From assembly GCA_035772735.1 (NCBI GenBank), contig JASDFA010000010.1, positions 123,977,501-124,041,500 on the forward strand: a DNA stretch of 64,000 bases. The letters are read 5' to 3'. Below are positions 52,850-64,000 of this stretch, one piece after another (the stretch's first letter is position 1; every line of letters begins with the position of its first letter). The notes under the pieces are model-generated. The model made no database searches. It was not told the origin of the DNA and saw nothing but the letters and a program-made list of their open reading frames with translations. This stretch comes from Datura wrightii. Lineage: Eukaryota; Streptophyta; Magnoliopsida; Solanales; Solanaceae. The translations under genes were made by a program, and so were the position numbers.

Positions 52850-55740
52850 ATTATAATTAATATTCTACCTTCTTATTTACAATGTGGGCAACAATTCCAA
52901 AAATAACTAATTTCCCCAGGACCTAATCTAGATAGGTACAAGAGTACTAAACAGACTAATGACGACAAAATACACATCTTCGACTACGGAAAGAAATGTT
53001 GCCGCTGATACAGAGATCGACACTTCAGTCATGAAACTTCATTAACTTAACACAAACATACACCCAAAAAGGTGTAGCAAGAGTAGTATGAATTCTCCAT
53101 ATGTATCGGTAAGAATCATTATCAGTCGACTAAGATTAGTTGATGGAACAATATAAAATCAACATGCAATCAACTAACAAAAATTGAATAATAGTTCCAA
53201 GTCCTATCAAGAATCATCAGTCAGTTAACAACTTAACAATACACCTATCGAATTCTTACCAATCTCTGAGTGAAGCTCTAGAACACTATTTTGTTTAGCC
53301 TTCATATCAGCGGTACTAGACCGCTACTGTGGTCTCACTGCAGTGAAATTGGAATCGCTACTGCGATGCCTGTTAAACAGTGACTCTGTATCTCTAGCAC
53401 CTTTGCCAATTTCATTTTCATTACCCAGAATTCGATTTAACACCCAACCCAACATTATGAGGTTGATTAATCATTTAATTGTTCATCACTAGCAATTGAG
53501 CTATAATAGTATCCTATGATGAATTTCAACTCCATTCCTTTTTAATAGAATATTTCCCTCAGTTAGGGTCAACCCAACACAAGGATTAAAAGCTCATGCA
53601 CCCCTTGCTGGGGACTAGTAACAATAGAACATAGACCAATTAATCCATACTCTGACAAGTCATGTCATTCAATCACAACAAATACAGGTATACATTTATA
53701 TACAACTTTCCACAACTATCAGGCCAACATGAGTAAATTATTAACTATAAAGGAATCATGTCCATATTGAAGACACTGACACATATATTTATCTCCACTT
53801 CATCGATCCCTGTACGCATTTATTCCATATCAGTATACCTTGTATCATACTTGTATCATAATAGTATATCTCATACCATATATGTATATATGTACGTCTA
53901 TTACATATCTATAGACCTGTACACACATGCTAGAGGGTCTTATATTTGTATTTCCAATCATGACCTATAGGGGACTCTAGAAATTCATGTATTGTACCAG
54001 TGAGGTACCCTCTCCTACTCATCCACTCCTTCGGATACTAACCTAGGGCACGAGCCACTCATATTAGAGCCGCTCTCCCAAATGATCACCTTGCAGGAGT
54101 AACTCATCTCCAAGTATTTATACACATACTCAATCAACACTCAACTGCTCGTCCTAGTGCTCCCCTCATATATGAGCCTTTCATCTCAGGGTAAACAATG
54201 TATTACCCATCACTCATCAACATATTTCAATATATTTTCAATTAGTCATCACATAGGATAAGTCACAAGTACTTATTGATTATCGCAATTGCACTTTCAG
54301 TTCATGATCATTATTCACGGTTTTATTCCTTTTCAAAGCTTATTCGAGTAACATATCTAAACCACCACAATATATATCACAATCAATGTTTGAAGACCAT
54401 CCAAACCTTCTCATCAAGTCATAATATATGCAAGATATTATGACAAGTTTAACTCCACTTAAAATCCAAATCATAATTAAATAGATGTGCGTGTACTTGG
54501 GTCTACACATATAGACACATGAAGGTATTACTATATATGTACACACATACATATACGTACATACATAAATACATTTATATATATATATCATTTGTTTAAT
54601 TCTTTCTTGAAAAGGGCGAAGAAAAAAAGAAATATTTTTGTCAAAAAAAAAAAAAGAAACATGCGGTTTTGTTTCATATCTAAGAGCCCTTTCTATATTT
54701 TTTCTACTCCATTATGAAATAATAAATTTAGTTCATATAGGCATTTTGAATATTGTTAGTGAAACAACCCTTCTAGCTATATTTTCTATTACTCCACCTA
54801 TTTTATAAAATATTCGCCTTGGTTTAACAACAACCACCCAATATATATAAAAGGCATCACAACCCAGGGTCAATATTCGTCAGAAATATCCCAACTATCA
54901 AGTCACCCCTGTTTTGTGGTAGATTCTATGTGATTATTCATTTGCCTCAATTGTAGATATATATTATTAATGAATCTCGTAGCCACACTGTAGTATGACC
55001 TTCAACTCTACATTAATTTAACAATTAGTTGACTACAGTTCTATGCTAACACTCGTCTTTTTCTTTTCTTATAATTCGTCAAGATCATTAATACTTCCTA
55101 CTGGTCTTTCTTTTACATCCATCAAAACATACAAGGTTAGGAATATACAGTCATGTATACATCATTAAGAATATCACAACAAGAATATACAATCAAGAAT
55201 ATACTACTATGGATCTACCATCAAGAATCTATAATCAAGAAATTGACATCAATTGTACATCAATTCCACACATGTACACTAATTACTAATTGAAGTCTAA
55301 CTCAAGGGTAATCCATAACCTACCTGTGCGCCAAGCTGCTGCCACGAGATTAATGAGCTTCATTTTTCACTCTGCTGCTGCCACGAGATTAATGGATCTT
55401 CATTTTTCACTCTGAGTCTAGTGTTTCTTGAAGAATGTTGTCGAGGAGAATGATAGAATCTTGTCCTCTTAGGGCTACCGTCTTCTTTTTTTGTTTAGAT
55501 TGTCCAAAATTTTAGCCCAGGACATTTTTAATAGCTAGTCCTTATTAGAATAGGAATTGGTCTTAAAATAGACTAATATTTGGAGTTCTGATCTGTGTTA
55601 TCCACTGCAACGATGACTTCTTCGCTGCAGCGGTTTAGCTTCAACAAGGAAACATCAGTTGTAGCAGTCTTCCTACCTGGACCCACCTATAATTTAACCC
55701 TGCCCATTTAGTATCAACCTTTCTTAGACCTTTTCTTTTT
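52850..55740 (-). repeat. Decayed LTR-like block related to the LTR of J
   Basis: AGAGGGTCTTAT...TCATGACCTA.AGGGGACTCTAGAAATTCATGTA at about 53931-53990 matches 59092-59148 in the J LTR. GC-rich CTGCAG/GCGGT motifs occur near both ends (53290-53400 and 55595-55670), as in J. AT-rich otherwise; small ORFs look random. Likely a solo or remnant LTR; edges are uncertain. Confidence 0.5.
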
Positions 55741-58048
55741 TAATTATGACAATTAAATTATTTTCTTATAATTTTTTAATTCTTACGTACTTTGTGTGGA
55801 GTCTCTATAATGATTGGATGTGTTGTTATACTTTTTCTTTATTTTCTCTCCATCTTTTTTTTCTCTTCTGTCTCTCCCTATTCTTTCTTTTCTTTTCTTT
55901 TTTTGCTATTTCATTCATTTCTCCTCTTTGTTCTTTTCTTTAATTTGTGTATATGTGATCATAGAGTGTGGTGTGGGCTTGGAGTTCAGGTGCAGCTTAG
56001 GTTGTTTTTTCTTTTGGATTTTATATTTTTTTGTCATTTAAAGATATAAATAAAATATAATGATAAAAATATTAAATAACTATTTTTAACTAACATATTA
56101 AAATCATGACCCAAAATACCATTGAATCATGAGTATATCTACAATCCCTATAGGTAAAGGATATTTCTTTATTGACCAATTAATAATTTAAATAAACATG
56201 AAATAAGCAACTAACTCTTAGAAGTGTGGAAAAAATGAGTCAAAATAAAAAACAACCTCAATAGCTGGCAATACTAGCACAAGAGCATCTAAGAGTATCA
56301 AACAAGTCTAAAAAGCTAAAGCCACTATCAAGAAAGAAATAAGATTAGGAATAAATAGAGTCTCTAGAATTTAGTGTTACCGAAGAGAACTCAGCTCACC
56401 CTAAGCTCTAATCGCAATAAATCTCGAATACTAAGCAACTCAAGTACAACTAGTACCTAGTTGAGTCCCTGCACAAAAAAAGGTGCAACAAGTATAGAGT
56501 AAGTGTGGAAAACACGTGTACTCAACCAATTTTGATAACTAATCCTTTCGAAAAGTATTAACAAGATATAATTCTACTAATTTCTTTTCAATAGTTATAA
56601 ATACACTATAATATTGATTCACTACAAGAAAAATTTATAGATATATTATTAATGGAATAAAGAAAATAAGGCACATTATCCTAAATCACTACAACACTGA
56701 TGATGCCACAATATGTCTCAATATAGTCACCACATCAGTTGCACCGCTAATAATATCATAATAAGCCTGAAATATACATAGTCAAATTAATATCACGACC
56801 ATTTCAACACTTCCACACTGAATATGATAAGGAATGCAATCAAGATAAAATGTAATGTACTAGCCAAAAATCTAAATACACCCGCTTCCTCTGTTAGATA
56901 GTCGGGATCCATGGGGGACTTGCTAGGTCCATATATATACTGGAACCACTTTCTATCGATAATAACACACATTGAAATCATGTTTCATCATTAATAATAC
57001 ACGTCGAAACCTTTTTTCATTGACAACACAAGAATATGAATTCAACAATATAACTCAATAAACACCATTAGCCAATAATCATCATGCAACAATAAGAATG
57101 GTACAAATATGTATGAGCAAAATATAATCGACCCTATGACCAAGGGTCATCTATTCAGAATCATGTATCACGCAGTGCATAGTCTTAATAAATAAATGAC
57201 ATCACAAGTCATGGAATACCATCAATACAAATATCAATTTCATGTAAATTTACCTTTATAATGACATCGATATCGGCGTAAATACTCATCATATCATTTA
57301 TAAGGGACTTCCTTATTACCCATTACCCTTAAGTTCATTTAGTATATTAAAACTAACACCTCAAAAAATTAAAAAATCTCTACTTGCCTTAAATCGAAGT
57401 TGAAACGTCAAATTATGAGTTTTCCTTTCATAAATCTTTCAAATGGTAAAAACCTATTCACATATAGAATATCTATAAGAGTACGAATGCAATGACACCC
57501 ATATTGCTATATTTATTTTTAATTAAAAAATCATATGAAAAAGTACAATCTGGAATTTTCTTTTGGCTATCTTAACACATAGTGAAACAAACGCGCATAT
57601 CAAATTTCAGGTAAAATACTTCGTTATTCGACCCCCATAGGGGTAGATTTTTCATAGGTCGAGGGGTATCATGTAATACTGCTTCATTAGAAAATATATT
57701 CAATATGTATACACAGTTGAAAGGAAAAAGAATAAATAGAAAAATATGACACTGCTTACACCAAAGAGCAGCGCAACTCATTTAGTTAGGCACCTCAACA
57801 TTCAGTTAGAGGTTGTGATTTGACACATAGTAGCACATTATTTCAATTATCTTTTAAAATTTAAATTTTTCTTACCCTATAAGAAAAATACAAAAAAAAG
57901 TTGTGTTTGTACAAGTTCGAACACTAGATGTCATAGAAGTTAACAAAATTGTGAACTGATCAGTTCAAAAAGTACATTATTATGCACTTTGAGGCAAGGT
58001 AATATTAGACGCTTAAGGATGGATATTGCTACTTTCTTAATTAGTTTT
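55741..58048. other. AT-rich region without recognisable gene
   Basis: A long pyrimidine run on the + strand at 55835-55945 (TTTTTTTTCTCTTCTGTCTC-like) gives spurious Phe/Ser/Leu ORFs. Around 56240-56540, CCTGCACAAAAAAAGGTGCA and nearby text recall gypsy LTR sequence (compare 53050-53070). Nothing coding is supported. Confidence 0.5.
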
Positions 58049-59149
58049 TGTTACAACCCAAGTGGCCGTGATTGATACGCACACTAAGCCCCCCCTCCCC
58101 GATGGTTGAACCAACGTGTTCCCAACTTGACCATCCAATTTCAACATCCAAATTATTAAACAAGCATTCATAGAATAAAATGGCGAAAGTCTTATAAAAA
58201 CTGAAGAATGACTGGCAAGATCTCTACTTACAACCTAAGAATTGAAAGTCATTGTAGGGAGGACATATATCTATTTATAGTCTAAGAAGAATAATAAAAA
58301 TAATAAATAAAGCCATGTCAAAACAAAATACATTTCTTCCGAAGAAGTTGCTTCATCTCTAGGAAATCATCTCACCCTCGAATGTCTTGCAATAGAAACT
58401 ACAATAGAGTTGAGAGGAACTTCTTGGATCGCAGTTTACACTAAAAAAAAGAAGTGCAAGAGTACCATTAGTATGACACATTGTACTGGTAGGCATCATT
58501 GGTTGACCTTAAATACTAATGAATATGTAAGTGAAACAACAACATACATTCACGAACACAAGTTAATCATTGCATAACTCTATTTCTACCATCATTCAGA
58601 ATAAAATCTATGTTGGCCTGCTCGCTAGAATAGACCCCGTTGCAGCGAAAGGTGGCTGCAGCGGTGGTCTCGCTGCGGCGGTACTGCAAAGGCATTAGCT
58701 CGACCATGTTGTCAACCTTAAGCTCCACACTTAGCTATTTTTCTTCATCAATCCACCAGTTCCAAACTAAAATATATTAAAACATTACAATCAACTCATC
58801 AACTTGTCACATTGAATGGACACGTGAATTCTCAACACTTAATTCACAAACTATCCATGGATTCACATTTAGTTTGTAAAGATTTAGCAATTCATAATAA
58901 ATACATCAACATTTAAGACACAAGTAACTACTCATTCAAGCATCACAGTCTCACATGATTCTAATATCATCGGACCAATCCTCACTCCTAAGATTTCCTT
59001 CAATACCATACCATTGCTAATGTGTTGGGCACACGCCTCCATCACATCTCCATACACACTCAAACCAAATATCACTATACACACATGTTAGAGGGTCTTA
59101 TTTTTTCCCTTCAGTCATGACCTACAGGGGACTCTAGAAATTCATGTAC

Positions 59150-59310
59150 TATACACCCAGCCATATGAACCCATCAAATCATACCTATAGGTGTACTCTC
59201 ACTTGTACATCTAGCCGTATGAACTGATCAAATTATACCTGTTGGTGTACTCTCACCTGTACACCCAACCATATGAACTCATCGTATCATACCTATCTGT
59301 GTACTTCTAC
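59150..59310. repeat. Short tandem repeats in LTR of J (about 60 bp unit)
   Basis: The phrase ATGAACTCATCAAATCATAC followed by CTATAGGTGTACTCTCACTT recurs about three times (near 59166, 59218, 59272) with variation, each about 53 bases apart. It forms a minor tandem array inside the LTR. Confidence 0.6.
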
Positions 59311-60224
59311 CCCTTGTGGGCCTTCATCACCCCTTTCTTTTACTCTCACTAGTTACCCTTCCTCGGCTATCATTTCGTCAACTCAAGTGACAATCACAAA
59401 GATATAGCACTCCATAAACACTATATCACACATATAATGTATAGGTACAATATCATGTAAAATTTCACTTAACTAAATTCAATTAACGTGGCCATTATTA
59501 ACAACAAGTGGTGTCTGAGGACCAATCAAGTACGTTATCATTGCACACACATACACACGATTTTATAGGATCTAACACCATATAAAACATAACCTACCTC
59601 GATTTGCAGGGTAAGAGAAAAAGCTACTCCGCAGGAGCTTTTTTTTTCTTATCAGCTCCGAACACTCTAAATCTAAACATAGAAAATAACAATAATTAAT
59701 TATCTACCCTTCACTTGGGGCCTAGAAATTCAGTTGTACCTTATTATAGCTGATATCATAAACACATTTGATATTCTTAGAGTTAATTTATCCCATCTCT
59801 CCCACATGTTGGTTATTCCTTTTTTTCATGCAGTTTCTACTCCGAAAACCCTTCCTATTCAGTGCTAATGCAAAAAGGCTTCACCTTTATCAATTTCTAG
59901 GTTTTAAACCATAGTGAGATAGGTGTTCTATGGTCACTCTTCCTAGAAAGAGTGAATTACTCACTATTAAGTCTAAGAACCAACATCCCATCCCTTTTTA
60001 TTTAATTCCCCCTAGGTTCCATAACTTAGGGTTTCAACCTTTAAAAACCTATCTAAGATCTCCCATTGATCCTAGGGTGTTAGGAAATCGAAAGAAAAGA
60101 GAAACAGTAAAGAATCTTACCATGGAGTGAACCGTTGCTTCAACCTTTATAAAATCGCCTTAACCTCTCTTTAAGATCATACCTTAGAGTTATGGGTGAA
60201 AAGCCCTGAAATTCTAACTTAAAT

Positions 60225-60420
60225 CTTCTTGCTGCCTCCCATCATCTGCTGCAGCGATCGTATTTCTGCTGCAATGGACCCACTATGGTGGCTAGGACCC
60301 CGCCATGACGGACCCACTGGCAAATCCTCCTTTTCATTATGGTGGGCCTCTGACCTTCATGACGGTATCGTTGCAGTAGTTTCCCATGCGCTACAGTGGC
60401 CCACTTACCAGTTGCTCACA
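60225..60420 (-). promoter_or_regulatory. GC-rich motif cluster in U3 of J
   Basis: CTGCTGCAGCGATCG, CTGCTGCAATGG, CACTATGGTGG, CCGCCATGACGG and GCTACAGTGG recur in both orientations in otherwise AT-rich LTR, about 130-325 bases from the LTR start. A similar cluster at 58630-58695 has GTGGCTGCAGCGGTGG. The placement parallels the arrays of C, D and F. Confidence 0.45.
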
Positions 60421-60599
60421 TTTCACACACTTAATCCATTCATCAATCATAAGTTTAAATATTACTTACCTAACACTTTCCCCCCTGTACCTAGGAAAAA
60501 AATAGGATGTTCTAGACTTATTTTCCTATAACGATGGATGGGTCGTTACATTAGATACCAAGTAAAACACTGTTCGTTCCCTAAAGGGCCCAAGAAAGC

Positions 60600-61800
60600 A
60601 AGGAAAAGAGACATACCTGGTTTTGTAAATAGCTGGGGGTATTTGTCTTGTATATCTACTTTGGTCTCCCAAGTTGCTTCCCCTACAAGACGATTCTTCT
60701 ACTAGACCTTTACCATTGCAATCTCTTTTGATATTATCTTGCGAACCTCCCTTTCTAATATAGCCACCGGCTCATCCTCGTAAGACAGGATTTTATCAAA
60801 AAGCATTGAATCCCATCAAATGATATATGACCCATCCCCATAGTATTTCTTCAGCATAGAGACATGGAATGTTCGGATGCACTTTGGAAAAACCTGCGGC
60901 CACCCATACCTCATAAGATACCTCTCCCACACACCAAAGAATATCGAACAACCCAATGTACCTCAAGCTAAGCTTGCCCGACATTTCAAATCTCATCATT
61001 CCCTTTATAGGGGAAACCTTGAGCAAAACTTGCTCTCCCACCATGAACTCCATATGTCTCACCTTTCTATCTACATACAGATTCTACCTTATTTGAGAAG
61101 CCACCAGTCATTCCTAAATTACTCTAAATTTCTCTAAGGACTCCTTTAACAAATCAGTGCCCCGTGGCCTCACCTCGAACATGTCAAACTAGCTGATAAG
61201 GGATCTACATTTCATTCCATGTAGAGCCTCAAATGGTGCCATGCCAATGCTTAAATGATAGTTGTTATTATCTGCAAATTATGCCAAAGGTAAGAACTTA
61301 TCCCAATGTCCCCCAAAGTCGATACATAGGCCCGAAGCATGCCCTCTAACTCTGTATCATCCTCTCTGACTTTCCATCTATTTTTTGGTGGAAGACCGTA
61401 CTTAAATCTAACCTGGTATCTAGTTTAGCCTACATGGTCCTCCAAAAGTGGGAAGTTAACTACGTACATCTATCTGAGACGATCGATATTGGCACCCCAT
61501 GCAACCGTATCACCTCTTCACATATAGTTTGGCTAGCCTCTCTGCATTATAAGGCATTTGAACAGGAAAGAAATGGGAAGACTTAGTCAATCTATCAATA
61601 ATAACCCAGATAGACCCAAACTTCCCCAACATCTTCGGAAGGCCAACCCGAAGTCTCTAGCTATCCGAGCCCACTTCCACTTAGGACGGGCATTCTCTAT
61701 AGTAGTCTAGATTTCTGATGCTTAAATTTCACTTGCTAACCGTTTAGGCATTGGGCAACATGCTCAACAATGTCCCCCTTCATTCTGCTCCTCCAATAGT
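60600..61800 (-). pseudogene. Element J integrase and chromodomain-like tail, heavily decayed
   Basis: EFMVGEQVLLKVSPIKGMMRF (from 61062) with LSLRYIGLFDI in place of the GPF module; then integrase core pieces near 61200-61700 (YNNNYHLSIGMAPF-like near 61240-61275). Many stops and frameshifts. The sequence before the LTR (GTTTTACTTGGTATCTAA on the minus strand) lacks a clear polypurine tract. Confidence 0.7.
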
Positions 61801-61811
61801 GTCGCTTCAGG

Positions 61812-62700
61812 TCATGATACATCTTGGTAACTCCAGGATATAGAGTACCTCGAGCTATGAACTTCTACCAAGATAGTTTTGATCAACTCATCAACCTGGG
61901 GAACACATATACGTCCCCTTATCCTCAAAACGCCTTCTTTATCTATTATCGCCTCCTTTGCTTCCCCTCGCAAGACCTGGTTGCGAATCTTACTCAAGAT
62001 TGCATCCTCAAACTGCCTATATTTAACTTTCTCTGGCATCAACAATTTAGCTTCCATACTAACTAATATTCTGCCAGACTCTTCCATTGTAGGTCTCACT
62101 GGACTGTTGTCTAGTGTATGAACTTCCATGGCCATCGGATGCCATGTATCTTCCAAATAAGCCAAGCAACCAATGCTCACTACTTTCTGAGACAAGGCAT
62201 CTACCACTACATTCGCTTTCCCTAGATGATATAGAATTATGGAATCATAGTCCTTAAGCAGTTCCATCCATTTCCATTATCTCAAGCTGAGATCCTTCTG
62301 AGAGAACACATACTGCAAACTACAACGGTCTGTGAACACCTCACAACGGGCCTTATACAAGTAACGCCTCTAGATTTTCAGGGTGAATACCACCGCTACC
62401 AATTACAACTCATACGTGGGTAGGTCTTCTCATACACTTTCAATTGTCTTGAAGCACACACAATGATCTGTCCTCCCTGCATCAACACAACAGCCAATCC
62501 AGACCATGAGGCATCACAATAAACCAAAAAAGCTTTACCTTCTTCTAGTAGTGCCACAATAAGAGCCGTGGTTAGCGAGGTTTTTAGGTTTTGGAAGCTC
62601 TCTTTAAATTCTTTGAACCACTGGAATAGCAAGTCTTTTTAGGTCAACCTTGTCAATTGAGAGGCAATGGACATGAAGCCCTTCACAAATCGACGATATT
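61812..62700 (-). pseudogene. Element J RNase H and connection remnant
   Basis: EFKESFQNLKTSLTTALIVA, FLVYCDASWSGLAVVLMQ (catalytic Asp kept), VCASRQLKVYEKTYP; then MELLKDYDSIILYHLGKANV and VDALSQKVVSIGCLAYL, with the connection to VLRIRGRICVPQVDELIKTI (62267-61812 open over 151 codons). A stop/frameshift near 62396 separates the halves. Confidence 0.82.
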
Positions 62701-62706
62701 AACTGA

Positions 62707-63450
62707 CTAGCCCCACAATGCTCCGAACTTTTTTACCAGAACCGCTTCAAACTTTTGTGGATCCACCTTAATCCCTTCCTTGGAGGATACATGCCCCAGA
62801 AATGACACCAATTCTAGCCAAAATTCAAATTTAGGTAACTTTGCATAAAGTTTCTTCTCCTTTAGCATCTCTAACACAACTCTCAGGCGATTCTCATATT
62901 CCTTCTTAGCCTTAGAATATACTAAAATATCATCAATAAAAATTATTACAAAGGAGTCTAGATAAGTTTTGAAAATACCTTTCATCAGGCTCATGAATGC
63001 TACTGGAACATTAGTGAGTCAAATGACATAAGCAGGAACTTATACTGCCTATACCTATTCTGAAAAGCTGTCTTCGAAATATCCTCAGCATGAAGATTTA
63101 GCTGATGATAACACAACACAAAATCGATCTTTCAGAACATTGTTTCCCCATATAACTGATAAAATAGGTAGTCTATTCGGGGAAGGGGATATTTGTTCTG
63201 AATAATAACCTTATTCAATTGATAGTAATCAATGCACATCCACATCCTACCGTCTTTATTCTTCACAAACAACACAGGGGCACCCCACAGAGAGACACTC
63301 GGCCTGATAAAACCATTGCCAAGAAACTCTTGCAACTGCTCCTTAATATCCCTCAACTCAATTGGTTCCATCCCATATTGCGGTATGGAAATAGGTTTGG
63401 TCCCTGGCTTTAAATTAATGAAAAAGTTAATATCGCGATCGACAGCATGC
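62707..63450 (-). pseudogene. Element J reverse transcriptase remnant
   Basis: MEPIELRDIKEQLQEFLGNG, SLWGAPVLFVKNKDGRMWMC, IDYYQLNKVIIQNKYPLPRI (63371-63132), then after frame changes FVIIFIDDILVYSKAKKEYE and FLGHVSSKEGIKVDPQKFEA (62994-62707). The FIDD active site is intact. Frames break near 63130 and 63000. Confidence 0.85.
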
Positions 63451-63625
63451 TAGGAAAATTCACAAAAAAAAACCTCAAGGAACTGACGAACTACCATAAT
63501 AGACTCTATGGAAGGACCCTCGAAACTGGTGTCCCGAATGGGGGTAGGTAAGTCGAACACCCTTTCCCTATCAATTTTCGGGTGAGAATATAGGAGATAA
63601 GCTTCTCAGGAGCAGGGCCACAATT

Positions 63626-63958
63626 TTATTTCCACTCCAACTTAGACAACCCTGGCATCGCTATGGTGATTGTCTTAGCATGACAATACAAAATGGCATG
63701 GTAAGGAGACAACCATCTTACTCCTAGTATAACGTTAAAGTCTACCATGTCCAACATCACCAAGTCTACCTGCAGATCACAACCCATAAAATCTACCGAA
63801 CAAGCACGAAAAACCCTATATACAATTATAGAATCCCCAACTGGAGTAGAAATATGAATTGAAATATCAAGAACATCACAAACAAGATCCAATCCCACAA
63901 TAAAATAGGAAGACACATAGGAAAAGGTAGATCCAGGTTCAAATAAAGTTGTAGCCAT
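63626..63958 (-). pseudogene. Element J protease with Asp-to-Glu change
   Basis: Open over 110 codons: ATTLFEPGSTFSYVSSYF, ISTPVGDSIIVYRVFRAC, VDLVMLDMVDFNVILGVRWL, SKLEWK. The catalytic position (+ strand 63938-63940) encodes Glu where the family has Asp in D-[PS]-G, so activity is very unlikely. Gag would lie beyond the window edge. Confidence 0.82.
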
Positions 63959-64000
63959 TTTGTCACATACAAGAATAATACCTGTGATAATTGCATCTGA

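Larger units (their letters stand above)
58049..60550 (-). repeat. Element J 3' LTR
   Basis: Minus strand starts TGTAACGACCCATCC (60550) and ends CACTTGGGTTGTAACA (58049), 2502 bp with inverted ends. GC-rich palindromic motif clusters occur at 60225-60420 and 58630-58695. A tandem-like CACCTGTACACCCAACCATATG series occurs at about 59150-59300. No gene. Confidence 0.82.
58049..64000 (-). mobile_element. Element J: Ty3/gypsy chromovirus-like, runs off the right edge
   Basis: Left to right on the + strand: 3' LTR (58049-60550), then minus-strand pol in reverse order: chromodomain-like/integrase end, integrase, RNase H, RT, protease. Gag and 5' LTR lie outside. The left target copy would be gtttt (58044-58048). 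Frames are broken throughout. Confidence 0.87.

Noticed and set aside
55746..56049. Three overlapping Phe/Leu/Ser-rich ORFs that look like membrane proteins
   Set aside because: Produced by a pyrimidine-rich run; no start context or conserved motif.
59150..59310. Tandem phrases in the J LTR as a satellite
   Set aside because: Only about three diverged units within one LTR; better seen as local LTR duplication.
1..64000. CRISPR arrays, operons, rRNA or tRNA genes
   Set aside because: No regularly spaced repeats and no tRNA or rRNA consensus seen; the tRNA-like strings are retrotransposon primer sites.

Overview
The window is plant nuclear DNA made almost entirely of nested LTR retrotransposons; I see no host gene. 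Chromovirus-type Ty3/gypsy elements with 2.3-2.6 kb LTRs (Del/Tekay-like), plus Athila-like gag-protease sequence, suggest a large eudicot genome. Solanaceae, perhaps pepper, is my guess and is not proven.

Layout. Element A (+, 1-18099) is a chromovirus whose 5' LTR starts before the window; its 3' LTR is split by element B. Element B (+, 7937-17675) has two 1.4 kb LTRs, a gag-protease frame, no polymerase, and a complete 406-codon ORF of the 'putative plant transposon protein' type. A 590 bp unidentified, possibly pararetroviral, piece (18100-18690) follows. Element C (-, 18691-30191) is a decayed chromovirus with element D (-, 21723-27636) inserted in its gag. Then come the remains of an Athila-like element E: internal tail 30192-31410, and an LTR at 31411-32068 that continues at 51776-~52790. 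Element F (-, 32069-51770, perfect 5 bp target duplication GAAGG) sits inside the LTR of E. Element G (+, 35760-45743) sits inside the integrase of F. To the right are two decayed LTR-like blocks (~52850-58048) and element J (-, 58049 to beyond the window).

How the parts work. Each element would be transcribed from its LTR, reverse transcribed from a tRNA primer site, and integrated by its own or a relative's integrase. All gag-pol frames here carry stops, frameshifts or deletions, so none looks autonomous. Several signals outside the genes are better preserved than the genes. (1) Between primer site and gag, chromoviruses A, C, D, F and G have a hairpin with an 8-nt loop, which holds a 6-nt self-complementary core (GTGCAC or GCGCGC) in four of the five, the architecture of a retroviral dimer-initiation site. 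(2) A ~46 bp palindromic module just upstream of the TATA box is shared by the unrelated elements B and G and recurs inside B upstream of its accessory ORF. (3) That ORF is open, follows a plausible intron, and is bracketed by copies of the element's polypurine tract. (4) Most premature stops in A, B and G read as CAG to TAG or CGA to TGA, the mark of methylcytosine deamination.

All calls come from reading the sequence. Family names rest on recognised motifs, not searches, and boundaries of decayed pieces are approximate.
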